NCBI RefSeq assembly: GCF_033958435.1
Contig: NC_134152.1
Coordinates: 21,922,001-21,986,000, forward strand
DNA length: 64,000 nt
Direction: 5' to 3'
DNA from: Carettochelys insculpta
Taxonomy: Eukaryota; Chordata; Testudines; Carettochelyidae
Shown here piece by piece: positions 23,586 through 33,557 of this stretch; the stretch's first letter is position 1, and each line of letters starts with the position of its first letter. The notes under the pieces are model-generated. The model did no database searches. It worked only from the letters and a program-made list of their open reading frames with translations, and had not been told where the DNA came from. The position numbers and the translations under genes were made by a program.

Positions 23586-23781
23586 CACTGTTCCCTCTAT
23601 TTTTTTCCATCCAGGGTGGAATAAATTTTGTTATGTGACCCAAGGCATGTGCAGTTGTGCACCACCAATAGAAACACAGGCTGTCTACTGTGAGCGGTGA
23701 TGGGCGCTGTGCCAGTCATCTGGTTGGCACCGGAATCTCTGCTGGGCGGCTGCCCAAGCACTCAGCTTACAGGGGACCCTG
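23586..23781 (+). mobile_element. hAT-like MITE (CAGTGTTCCC family), copy 3
   Basis: A 196-bp element starts CACTGTTCCCTC and ends CAGGGGACCCTG. Flanks GTCCTGAT (23578-23585) and GTCCTGAG (23782-23789) match at 7 of 8, supporting hAT. This copy sets the boundaries of the family also seen at 9232 and 16135. Confidence 0.83.
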
Positions 23782-24129
23782 GTCCTGAGCTGCCTAATAC
23801 AAAGACCATGTGGGTTTCAGGGCTTGCTTTGTTCTTTTCCCTGTACTCTTTTGCCCCATATCCAGTTTTTCCTATTTTCCTGTTATTTTTAAGAGCAATT
23901 TCTTCAGCGTAAAGTGGTTGCTCTATGAGTGTTTTCCCCCCTTTCTCAAGATGATGTCAGATTTATTTTCGTCTTCTGACAATAATTTTCCCTTGTGTGG
24001 GGATCTGTGCCATTGACCTTGTATCATCTGCTTCCCTCTGGCAGATGTTTGTATTCCAAGTCCTCTTGGCTTGACTTTGGTTTGCTGCCTAATTTGGGAG
24101 CTGACCTAGCCCATAAGTAACTCCTGATG

Positions 24130-24587
24130 CAGAGCCATCCTTCGGGTTTGTGGGGCCCTACGCTGTACTATTAAATTGGCCCCCCTACGCCCAAGGGCAG
24201 CCAGAGGAGGGGGAAACAATGATTTTGTAGAGAAGTGGTTTTTATAGGCTTCAGAAACACACTAATGAAATATTTTTAAAGGGATTTTTAAACTAAGCTC
24301 CTGTCCACAGACACAGTAAACTCAGAAACGGACACTGTATACCTGGGTTGGGCAAATGGCTGTTAAATGGCGTCCTCACCACTTGACTGTCTCTCCCTCA
24401 GGTCCAAGGTTCTGCTAACGGGTCTGGCCGGCATTTTCACTTTTAAGTTAATGAGATCCTCTCTGGAGGTAGCAGAGTCACTGAAGTGGGATAGGAAGAG
24501 GTGGCTGGACATTCTGACCTAGGGGTGCCCCACATTTTCAAGTGTCCTCTGCGGCTGTGTATTCTGCATATGGATAAGGACAGCTCC
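24130..24587. mobile_element. hAT-like element (CAGAGCCRNCCTT ends), copy without minisatellite
   Basis: It starts CAGAGCCATCCTTCGGG and ends GGATAAGGACAGCTCC. Flanks TCCTGATG (24122-24129) and GTCTGATG (24588-24595) match at 6 of 8. The right terminal region (GGCTGTGTATTCTGCATA, then AAGGACAG) closely parallels the end of the element at 34474-35083, so the two are one family. No transposase is visible. Confidence 0.65.
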
Positions 24588-25069
24588 GTCTGATGTCTGG
24601 GTGGAGTCCCTCATTGTAGACAGGAGACAGGACTTGGCAGTAATGACGATAAAGGGGGTTGTTTACTGAGACCACTGGACATGGCATGCATGGGACCTTG
24701 TTCTCGCTGGCTTTCTAGGCATGGCTTAATTTCACACACAGCATGTTCTATGACATAGCCTAGAAGTTTTTAGGCTCGTACACAACATTGGGGGAGGAGG
24801 GAAAGTATGAGCGAAATTAAGAGTTTAGGCTAAATATTTGCAAAAACCTTCCCTTGCTGCGAGATGTGGTGAACTGTGAAATGTTCTCTGACAGGAAACG
24901 GTGGAAAACTCATCACGCTGACATTTCATTTATTGGGTCATTAGTGATGTGCATGACTAAGTATTAACTAATCTTACTCATAATCTGTATTTCAAAAGAC
25001 CCGTTTGTTCTTGGCTCAGTCTGTCACCTTGTTCTGTGTGATTATTTGGTTCAAATTCCAAAGAAGGTA
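24588..25069. other. No gene recognised
   Basis: Unclassified sequence without a supported feature. Confidence 0.5.
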
Positions 25070-25609
25070 CAGGCTGGACTTCCCACCTCCCGCACCCCAT
25101 GGATCTGACTGGTACTGAAAGAGGGGACTTGCCGAATGGTTCCCTGGCACTGGCCCCCAGCCCATCTCTGCCTGATTCTGGCCCCCCCTGCCTCTGGTCT
25201 CAATGCTGCCTGCTGGAGCCCCCTGCTGCCAGCCCCGCAGTTGGTGGCCACAGCCCCACTGCCAACATGGAGGGCTCTGGCCCTGGCTGCAGTCCCCTTT
25301 GAGGGCTCCAGTCTGGCTAGGACCCTGGTGTTGTCACAAAGGGCTTGGGCCCCAGCTGTTGCCCCTGATAATGGCTCTGGCCTGGCTGCAGCCCCTGCTG
25401 CTGCTGCCACGCGGGGCTCTGGCCCCAGGGGCCACCCCCCACAGAGGGCTACCAACTGGCCCCAGCCCTAGCCGAGGGCTCTGGCCCTGGCTGCGGCCCA
25501 GCTGCCCCAGGCTCCAGCCCAGGGTACTCTGGTCCAGGAATATCCAGCATCCAGCAGGACCACTGATGTTGCCAGACCAGAGAATCCCAGTTTTTAGAGG
25601 TACAACCCA
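25070..25609. mobile_element. Tigger-like element with GC-rich minisatellite core
   Basis: The ends resemble the CAGGTTGAACC family: TA then CAGGCTGGACTTCC on the left, and TTTTTAGAGGTACAACCCA then TA on the right, with CCAGACCAGAGAATCCCAG just inside. The centre (about 25200-25500) repeats GGCTCTGGCCCTGGCTGCAG-like words at irregular 40-100 bp spacing. Open frames of 110-143 codons on both strands come from this GC-rich core and are not genes. Confidence 0.6.
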
Positions 25610-25611
25610 TA

Positions 25612-25969
25612 CGCATATCATAAAATCAACTTGATCCTGATACAAGGCTATTGTCATTTTTCCCATTGAAACAATTTCGTGGAGAATCCATTTTAACTCA
25701 GAAATGAGCTACCACACTCCTGTCTGCTAGTCACTGTGTTACCACTGGTCCTTCCCTGAGGCATTTGGCATGTTTAAAATGAGTTTGGACAAAGTATTAA
25801 CCTTTGCACAGTTGGGAAGAATCCAGCATTAGCAAGGAGATGGCTTTGGATGACCTTTTGGGAGTCTTTGACTTTTCAGCAGCCAGGATTTCCACTCCCT
25901 GTAGATTAAATAACAATTTATTCTGATTTCAGTGTGTGTCTCCTTGAGATTTAGTTATTTAAAAAGATT
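25612..25969. other. No gene recognised
   Basis: Unclassified sequence without a supported feature. Confidence 0.5.
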
Positions 25970-25972
25970 ACT

Positions 25973-26245
25973 GGCTACATCTACACTAGACAGTTTTGAA
26001 GACAAAACTGGGGTTTTGTCAACAAAACCTGCAGAACATTTACACACAAAATGCATTTTGTTGACAGAAACTGTCAACAAAAAAATCTGTGTAGACACTC
26101 CAGGGTCCTTTTGTCAACAGACCAGTTCAAAAGATGGATCCACTTTTATGTGTAAACACAATCTCTTGACAGAAATTTTGTCAAGAGACATCAATTTTTG
26201 ACAGAAACATCTCTTTCGACAGATGCTTCTAATGTAGACGTAGCC
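25973..26245. mobile_element. Harbinger-like MITE with ACT flanks
   Basis: A 273-bp element starts GGCTACATCTACACTAGAC and ends TCTAATGTAGACGTAGCC. The flanks are exact ACT on both sides (25970-25972, 26246-26248). The interior repeats TTTTGTCAACA and TTGACAGAAA words in both orientations. No coding sequence. Confidence 0.8.
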
Positions 26246-26811
26246 ACTCTGTTTCTGTGTCTTCATAATATTAAATGGAAACCGCATTCGATCAACATCA
26301 TCCCCAAGAAATTGTGTGACTCAGATCCATTAACCTGCTGTAGCTGTATTTTTCCATGGGGAGTATCAAGATCAAAGCCCCAGAAAAGCATTTGATCTAG
26401 GTCTAAACAAGTACTAAAAGAGAACACGTGATATTTAATTGTTAGTGGATGAAGCACTGAAATCTAATGAGCTGGTTGATTTCAACTATCTGTAGTTGAA
26501 AGCAGAGAAAGGTTGGGCAGGGAAAAGTCTCTAGACATGCACAAGACAAGATGAATGATGGAAATGGCAGAGGCCATGGAAACTCATTAAAATAAAAAAA
26601 TACATCACAAAGTATCTGAATGCAAGTGTAATGAGCACTTTGCCCTGTATCATTAACAGATCATTTGATGTGTAGCCTATTCTAATTTATTCCGATTTCT
26701 GATTTACTCTTAGAAGTCTAAGTAGAAAATATGTGCTAACATTCTCTTTGCCCTCTCCTGTAGAATTCTGCCAATTCTCACACTCCATGTTTTGTATACA
26801 AAATCAAGCGG
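26246..26811. other. No gene recognised
   Basis: Unclassified sequence without a supported feature. Confidence 0.5.
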
Positions 26812-26938
26812 TCTCTGTGCTTCCCAGCAAAGGTTAAGTAGCTATCTTCTGTGTAGTCAAATTTTATAACAAATAATGAAAACTGAACTGTGCTTGCCAA
26901 ATTAGGAAAATGTGGATTTGGGTCCTGATTCAAATGCC
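26812..26938 (+). repeat. Direct repeat, left copy
   Basis: About 127 bp starting TCTCTGTGCTTCCCAGCAAA and ending near TCAAATGCCA recurs at 27307-27435 with roughly 85% identity by eye. The two copies flank a degraded MITE. Confidence 0.85.
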
Positions 26939-26945
26939 AATATAG

Positions 26946-27300
26946 GTTTACATGGCCAAGTAATTTAAAATAACAATTCTAGCATCTACACAACGCATCC
27001 ACTATTTCAAAATTGGTAAACCGCATTCTACAAGGAATAGTGCCTAATTTGAGAATTGACATTGCCCATAAGTAGCTCTGCATCAAGATGCAGAGCCATC
27101 CTTAGGATAGTTACTTTGAAATAGGTTGTTAAGACAGGGAATAGTGTCTATTCTGAAATAAGCCATGGCAGATCCAATGGCTCTATTTTGAAATAGGCTC
27201 TGTGGGTGTAGATGCTGCATTTCAAAATTGCTAAACTCTATTTTGAAATGCGGTTTGGTGTATAGCAGCCTTATTTCGAAAAAAGCTCTTCCAGAATAAC
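26946..27300. mobile_element. Degraded MITE, relative of 13043-14236
   Basis: Words shared with the MITE at 13043 include CAATTCTAGCATCTACACAACGC-like and GACAGGGAATAGTGTCTATT sequence, then TATTTTGAAATAGGCTC and TCTTCCAGAATA. Both termini are decayed. A short piece matching the CAGAGCCATCCTTAG hAT terminus sits at 27090-27110. Confidence 0.6.
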
Positions 27301-27306
27301 TCTGTC

Positions 27307-27435
27307 TCTCTGTGCTTCCCAACAAAGGTTAAGTGACTAACTTCTGTGTAGTCAAATTTTATAACAAATAATTAAAATTAAACTGAGCTTGCCAAATTAG
27401 GAATAGTGTGGATCTGGGGCCTGAGTCAAATCCCA
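27307..27435 (+). repeat. Direct repeat, right copy
   Basis: Second copy of the segment at 26812-26938 (TCTCTGTGCTTCCCAACAAA to TCAAATCCCA), same orientation. The offset is about 495 bp, and the intervening DNA is mostly MITE. Confidence 0.85.
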
Positions 27436-27566
27436 TTGAATTCACTGGGAGCCTTTTCAGTAGGAATTGGATTGGGCCCTGCTTGAGGCATTATCCTCGT
27501 TTTATTGTTTGTTCGTTCCCTAAAGCCTCAATTTGGTAAAACCCTTAAGCATGTATGGAACTGTAA

Positions 27567-27876
27567 GGGCTTGTCTACACTAGCTCCCTACTGTGAAGGG
27601 AGGATGGTAAGTAGGGTTTTGGGAGTTTATTAATGAAGTGCTGCGCTGCATATGCAGCACTTCATTAAGCAAATTCCCGCCCCCCCCATGGTAACTTCAA
27701 AGTGTTAAACTTCAAAGTAGTGACTCCCATCTAGCCGTGGCTCACACGCCTTCAAAGTTGCAGGGGTGGGAATTTGCTTAAAGTGCTGCATATGCAGCAC
27801 AGCCCTTCATTAATAAACTCCCAACACCCTACTTACCATCCTCCCTTCGAAGTAGGGAGCTCGTGTAGACAAGCCG
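27567..27876. mobile_element. Harbinger-like palindromic MITE, second copy of 13724-14102
   Basis: It starts GGGCTTGTCTACACTAGCTC and ends GGGAGCTCGTGTAGACAAGC plus CG. Flanks are TAA and TAC (2 of 3). The arms share AGGATGGTAAGTAGGGT and GCATATGCAGCAC with the copy at 13724, but the loop is about 70 bp shorter. Confidence 0.82.
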
Positions 27877-27937
27877 TACGTGTGTCAGTCATTCTGTTGA
27901 CTTCAGTGAGGCTGCTCACTCACTTAAAATTTGGCCT

Positions 27938-28316
27938 AGCTGTGTCTACACGTGCCCGCTCCTTTTGGAGCGGGCATGTTAATGAGGCATTTCAGAAGAT
28001 GCTAATGAGGCGCTGACATGAATATACACCAGGTCATTAGCATCATAGTGGCCATGCATGCTTTAAAAGTGCCACCTTTGGAACACGCCGCTCATCTACA
28101 AATAGGAAGAAGGGGCTTTAAAAGTTGGGGGGGTCCTTTCAAAAGGCCCCTGTCTACATGGGCAGTGGCGTTTCAAAAGTGGCATTTTCGAATTGCGCAC
28201 GGCTGCCATTATGCTAAGCAGGCACTGCATATTCAGATCAGCACCTCCTTAGCATCTTCTGAACTGCCTCATTAACATGCCCCCTCTGAAAGGAGGGGGC
28301 ACATGTAGAGATAGCT
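27938..28316. mobile_element. Harbinger-like MITE, relative of 13220-13655
   Basis: Inverted termini AGCTGTGTCTACACGTGCCC and GGCACATGTAGAGATAGCT enclose mirrored arms (GAGGCATTTCAGAAGATGCT and its complement near 28247-28270). The target duplication is not clear. Confidence 0.72.
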
Positions 28317-28726
28317 CATATGTTTAAGTGTTTTGCTGGGGCCTGGCTTAAATTCAGTAGTTAGCAGGGAGTCTTCCAATCATTAAGATGATGTTACTGT
28401 TGTGACTAGTAATTATCTACGTTTAGAAAGTTGATTAGTTGGAGAGTGAAACTGATTAATCGTACATATTTAGCTGTTCGACAACTGCAAGCATTGAAAT
28501 GGTGTTTGCTAAGCTGAGGTGGAAAAAGTGCCCAAAATGTTACTTGAGTAAAAGGGCACCTGCTTTCACTTCTGGATTCTTGAGTACAATCGTGATATGA
28601 TGTGTGGGTGTACATGTGTACTTCTGCTCAGAGAGTTTTCCAGGGGGACACTGGTGACTTGCACTTAAGTACATCCGCCTCCACACAAAGCAGCAGTACT
28701 TTTACTCAATTAACTTTCTGGGTACT
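28317..28726. other. No gene recognised
   Basis: Unclassified sequence without a supported feature. Confidence 0.5.
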
Positions 28727-28737
28727 TTTCCTACATC

Positions 28738-28868
28738 CACGCATCTGTTGAAGCGAGTCTTTGCCCATGAAAGCTGATGCTCCAATATATCTGTTAGTCT
28801 ATGAGGTATTGCAAGATTCCTTGTGTTTTTTGTGGATACAGACTAACACAGCTACCCCCTGATACTTA
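28738..28868 (-). mobile_element. Single Penelope-type arm
   Basis: One arm only: CACGCATCTGTTGAAG, TGAAAGCTGATGCTCC, ATATCTGTTAGTCTATGAGG, then the complement of the head (ACAGACTAACACAGCTACCC). Flanks TTTCCTACATC (28727-28737) and TTTCCCACATC (28869-28879) match at 10 of 11. This shows that a lone arm with its head was inserted, rather than being left by deletion of a larger copy. Confidence 0.75.
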
Positions 28869-28879
28869 TTTCCCACATC

Positions 28880-30663
28880 TGTTGCTAAGTAAATTAAGAT
28901 CTGAAGCTGTGAACATGCTTAATTTGCCCGTGTGAATAGTCCCAGCTGATTTACTGTTCCAAGAAGAGTCAAGCACATGGCTCAGTGGTTGCAGAATCAG
29001 GACTTTGGCTTGGACCTGCATGAGCAGAAAGGAGCCACTGATCACTCAATAGCTCTGAAAAAAGATTTTAAGCAGCCGGACTTAATTCCCCCTCCTGCCA
29101 GCTCCTCCCCCACCCCCTGCCAGAGGCTTTCTAGATAGGAGTTTATCTGAAAACAATGATGCATAGCCATGAAACTGTTTTGCCCTTTATCAATGCAGCC
29201 TGGAAGAAATTCAGCTGAACAGACCCCACTTATTCATTTTGCAGGCAAAAAAATTAAAAGGCTTCTGTGTATTGTGGTAATGTAATTCCTAATCAATGGC
29301 AGTGTGTGTAATAGAGATTTATGCTTTTTAACTTCTAAGATTAATGGGCTACATGCATCGTTGCTGTCAAAATGACAGTCTTGTGGTCACGTACTTCATG
29401 TAACAGATAGGAAGCTCATGCCAGACACATCCTTAAGGAAATGCAATTATTGTTGCCCATTTTACCGAGCTTAACTTTGTTTTTTCTTGATAAGTGACAA
29501 CAGAAAGGGATCAGAGAACAAAATTAATTTTCCTAGAGTAGCCACTAATCCTTTAGGATCAGCAGCTAGTTTTATTAGCTCCAAGCTGCGTGCTATTTTA
29601 CAACAAGGCCATGTCTTATCTTACTGGCCAGTGCTGAACAGTGTCTGGGTGCATCCTCTAGAGAATTTAACTATAAATACTGTATGATAGGAGCAAAACT
29701 AAATTGTACCCATCTCATCTTTGACATTATTCATGTAGCTGAGGGTCTGCCAACAGATTTTTGCATCACATGTTGGCTTTCCTGGCATGATGGCATTCCA
29801 CTGGAAAGAGCAGATCTCTGGAGTCATGTGCCATCTCTGCAGATTCCCAGCTTCTATGTGTGCACACACGGGGCAGAAACCAGCATGGGGTGGGGGAAAG
29901 GGGAGTCAAAAGTGGATGGTTTTTAGCTGCAATCTGCATTAAGCTGTATTATGCCATGCATACAAATGGGCCGTTAGCAAATTTGGTTGTGGCCAAACAT
30001 TAAAATTGAGAGGAATTCCAATGCGAGAAAGCGCAGACTGGAATGATAGTGATGAGGAGTAAAATAAGAGTTCCAAAAGGCACACTGAGAAGGAGTACAG
30101 CTGAGTCATTTCAATTAATTACCCATGTGCCTGCAAATCTCGGTTAGGTGGAAATCCCTGTTAGGTGGATCTAATTAAAAAGGAGGAAGTGGGGGAGAGG
30201 GTTAAGAGATTATGCAGTATCGTAGAATCACAGAAGAAGTGGAAAATTTTCAGATTCAATTTAATGAGTTTGAAAAGTGTGTGTGTGGTGCTGCGCGGCG
30301 CTTCTGAAATGGAAATTTCTAAGCCTGCTTTCCCTCAGATCCATGAGTTTATTACACTGACAAAGTTTGTAGTTGCAATTCACAGTCGGTACAGTTCTCT
30401 CTCATATCGCCTCACCTTTACAGAGAGTTTGCCCCAATTCCAGTAATTGATGTCCAGTAAAGTAAACCCCTGTGAACCGTGGCTTTCTTGGCCTACACTA
30501 GATATTTATGCTAGCGCAGCCAATTGGTGTCTGACCCTCAGTTGTGGGAATGAAGGAAGTTGCTATTGCATGCAAAGACTTTCCAATGGATGAGAGCAAA
30601 GTGCCCAGTTGATTGTGAATGGGAGCTAGGCATATAATTTCCCATTGAACATTTGAAAATGTG
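28880..30663. other. No gene recognised
   Basis: About 1.8 kb, mostly AT-rich, with no exon, RNA gene or classified repeat that I can support. Confidence 0.55.
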
Positions 30664-30913
30664 TTCTAAGAGAATTTATTGGGAGGGTTAACAGCTGGAC
30701 AAGGGTGATCCAGTCAATATATCAGAGAGGTAGCCATGTTAGTCTGTAGCTTTGAGAACAACAAAAAGTCTTGTGGCACTTTATAGACTAACAGATATTT
30801 TGGAGCATAAGCTTTTGTGGGAAAAGACCCTCTTCATCAGACGCATGAATGGGGGCGGGGTGGTTTCAGAGTGGTATTTAAAGAGTGGGGTCCCAGTAAG
30901 AGGGAGGGCCAGA

Positions 30914-32147
30914 GCTGTAAGTGAGGAAGGGAGGAAACAGATTGACAGAGCCAGACGGGTACCCAGAAGCCACCTGCTACAAGACAGGCCTCGCAAGGAA
31001 AACAAGAGAGCACCACTGACCATCACATACAGCCCCCACCTAAGGTCTCTCCAGCACATCATCAGTGATCTGCAACCCATCCTGAACAATGATCCTTCAG
31101 TCTCACAGACCTTGGGAGGCAGGCACGTCCTCGCCTACAGACAGCCTGCCAACCTTAAACAAAGCCTCACCAGCCACTACAAATCACAAACCAGTGACTC
31201 TAGGCCTAGAACCAGCCCCTGTAACCGTCCTTGCTGCCAACTCTGCTCACATATCTACACCATTGACATCATCACAGGACCTAACACCAACTATACCTTC
31301 AGGGGCTCCTTTACCTGCACATCTATGAATATAATAGATACCATCATGTACCAGCAATGCCCCACTGCAATTTACATTGGCCAAACTGGACAGTCTCTCC
31401 GTAAAAGAATAAATGGACATAAATCAGACATCAGGAATGGTAATGTACAGAAGCCTGTGGGAGAGCACTTCAATCTCCCTGGACACTTAGGCTACGTCTA
31501 CACTAGCCCCAAACTTCGAAATTGCCACGCAAATGGCCATTTCGAAGTTTACTAATGAAGCACTGAAACGCATATTCAGCGCTTCATTAGCATGCGGGCG
31601 GCCATGGCACTTCGAAATTGATGCAGCTCGCCGCCACGCGGCTTGTCCCGACGGGGCTCCTTTTCGAAAGGACCCCGCCTACTTTGAAGTCCCCTTATTC
31701 CCATCTGCTCATGGGAATAATGGGACTTCGAAGTAGGCGGGATCCTTTCGAAAAGGAGCCCCGTCGGGACGAGCCGCGCGGTGGCAAGGCGCGTCAATTT
31801 CGAAGTGCCGTGGCTGCCCGCATGCTAATGAAGCGCTGAATATGCGTTTCAGTGCTTCATTAGTAAACTTCGAAATGGCCATTTGCGAAGCAATTTCGAA
31901 GTTTGGGGCTAGTGTAGACACGGCCTCAGTGGCAGATTTAAGGGTGACAGTTCTGAAACAAAAAAATTTCAGAAGTCAAATGGAGAGAGAAATCTCTGAG
32001 CTGCAATTTATTTGCAAATTTGACTCCATTAACCATGGATTAAACAGAGACTGGGAGTGGCTCGCAGCTTACAAAGACAGGTTCTCTGTTTTGGGTGTTG
32101 ATAGCTCCCCATTAGATGCTGACCATGGCTCACATCCCCCTGTCTGA
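30914..32147 (+). pseudogene. Penelope-like ORF remnant: linker plus GIY-YIG endonuclease, RT core absent
   Basis: In full-length Penelope elements the ORF joins a reverse transcriptase to a GIY-YIG nicking endonuclease. Here the frame from 30914 carries the post-RT linker (ITYSPHLRSLQHIISDLQPI, AYRQPANLKQSL), then a Cys cluster (CNRPCCQLC, about 31220-31246). The nuclease follows: FTCTSMNIID, AIYIGQTGQSLRKRINGHK and PVGEHFNLPGH (about 31367-31486). The expected R, H and E positions are present. After the MITE (31490-31925 plus 3 bp) the frame resumes at 31929 with VADLRVTVLKQKNF and NHGLNRDWEWL, to a stop at 32145-32147. The open frame upstream of 30914 lies in the left arm. No RT motifs are seen, and the 439-bp insert breaks the frame, so it is inactive. 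Confidence 0.85.
31490..31925. mobile_element. Palindromic Harbinger-like MITE splitting the Penelope ORF
   Basis: It starts GGCTACGTCTACACTAGCCC and ends GGGCTAGTGTAGACACGGCC. Flanks are TTA (31487-31489) and TCA (31926-31928), a 3-bp duplication with one change. The whole 436 bp is a near-perfect palindrome: arms of about 200 bp (CAAACTTCGAAAT, GAAGCGCTGAATATGCGTTT, GACGGGGCTCCTTTTCGAAA and complements) around a short centre near 31705. It is rich in TTCGAA. A shorter copy is at 61334-61683. Confidence 0.87.
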
Positions 32148-33115
32148 TCTGACTTGTTTTTTCCTCTTTTGATAAGTACTGTTGATACTGGGCCATTTCC
32201 ACCTTGCTGAATAGACCTTGTCAGCTCTGGCCCTCCCTCTTACTGGGACCCCACTCTTTAAATACCCCTCTGAAACCACCACCCCCACTCATGCATCTGA
32301 TGAAGCAGGTCTTTGCCCTCGAAAGCTTATGCTCCAAAATAACTGTTAGTCTATAAGGTGCCACAAGACTTCTTTTTGTTCCCCAGTCAATATACTGTAC
32401 TTGGATTTTCAGAAAGCCCTTGACAAGGTCTCTCACCAAAGGCTCTTAAGCAAAGTAAGCAGTTGTAAAGTAAGAGTGAAGATATTTTCCTGAATAATTA
32501 ACTGCTTAAAAGACAGGAGACAGAGAGTAGGAATAAATTATCACATTTTAGGCTGGAGAGATGTAAGTAGTGATGTTCCCCAGGAATCTGAACTGGAACC
32601 GGTGCTGTTCAGCGTATTCAGAACTGATCTGGGAAATGGGGTAAACCTGAAAATGGCAAATGATACAAAATTACTCAGGTCAGGTAAGTCCAAAGCAGAC
32701 AGTGAAGAGTTAGGAAAGGATCTCACAAAACTAGATGATGGGCAACAAAATTGCAGACGAAATTCAATGCTGATAAATGCAGAGTGACTCCCATTGGGAA
32801 ACATAATCCCAACTCTACATATAAAATGATAGGTTGTAAATTAGCTGCTACCATTCAAGAAAGAGACCTTGGAGTCATTGTGGATAGTTCTCTGAAAATA
32901 TCCGCTCAATGTGTATGGCAGTCAGTGATAAACACATGGTGCACTCATACTGTTGTGGGTCCAGTTCTGGTCACGTTATCTCAAAAAAGATATATTGGAA
33001 ATGGAAAAGGCACGGAGAATGGCAACAAAAATGGTTAAAACTATCGAACAGCTTCCATATGAAATGCAACTGACAGTCAGAATATTCATCTAGGTAAAGA
33101 AATAGCTGAAGGGTG

Positions 33116-33557
33116 TGTGGCAGGGTCAGGCCAAAGGGCTCCTTCATGGGGAAGAAAGGCAGCCCAGAGAGGGAGAAAAGGCTGCTAAATAGAAGCAGAA
33201 GGCAGCAGGACAATCAGTAGCAGCTGGGAGGGAGCTGGCTGGGGCAGACTGAGGCCAGCTGACTCCACTGCTGGCCTAATGAAGGCCTTTAAACCCTCCC
33301 TCCACCCCCACAGTTGCAGTGTAGAGTGAGGAGGGAGTGTGAGGACCTGTGTAGAAAAGACAAAGCAAGAGAACAAAAGATTGAGAGCAAGGCAGATCAG
33401 CTTTGGGTCAGGACAGCAGAGGAGGGAATCGCTGGAGCAGTGGCTGGGCTCCTTGCCCTGGAGACCTGTTGGAAGTCCCAGTCCCTAGGGGAACAGGGAT
33501 GAAAGACTGAAGAGACTGAACAGAACAGTGGCCTGGGTAAGAGGGGTCCTTGCCACA
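33116..33557. mobile_element. LTR-like or unclassified insertion with TGTGGCA/TGCCACA ends
   Basis: A 442-bp purine-rich segment bounded by TGTGGCAGGG and CCTTGCCACA interrupts the LINE. TG...CA ends fit an LTR, and a TTTAAA box occurs at 33290-33295. The adjoining 5-mers GGGTG and GGGGA agree at only 3 of 5. I recall similar TGTGGCAGGGTCAGGCC repeats in turtles. No coding sequence is present; it could be a solo LTR or a SINE-like unit. Confidence 0.5.

Larger units (their letters stand above)
30722..32382 (+). mobile_element. Penelope-like element with inverted arms and GIY-YIG region
   Basis: An exact 12-bp duplication CCAGTCAATATA (30710-30721 and 32383-32394) bounds the element inside an L3-like LINE. 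The left arm (about 30722-30910) has a 34-bp head, then AAGTCTTGTGGCAC, AGATATTTTGGAGCATAAGC and GGGGTCCCAGTAAGAGGGAG. The right arm (about 32219-32382) is its inverted counterpart without the head. Between them is a damaged reading frame with a GIY-YIG endonuclease. Inverted pseudo-LTRs with a 34-bp extension at one end are a known Penelope feature. The reverse transcriptase is missing, so this copy is internally deleted. A 436-bp MITE splits the frame. Confidence 0.87.

Noticed and set aside
25051..25666. Alanine- and proline-rich open frames on both strands (110-143 codons)
   Set aside because: They come from the GC-rich core of a Tigger-like element, without splice signals or domains.
30752..30910. 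Apparent N-terminus of the long frame at 30.75-31.56 kb
   Set aside because: These codons lie in the non-coding left arm of the element and are open by chance.
31842..31925. Apparent N-terminus of the frame ending at 32147
   Set aside because: These codons belong to the MITE terminus; only the part from 31929 is Penelope-derived.
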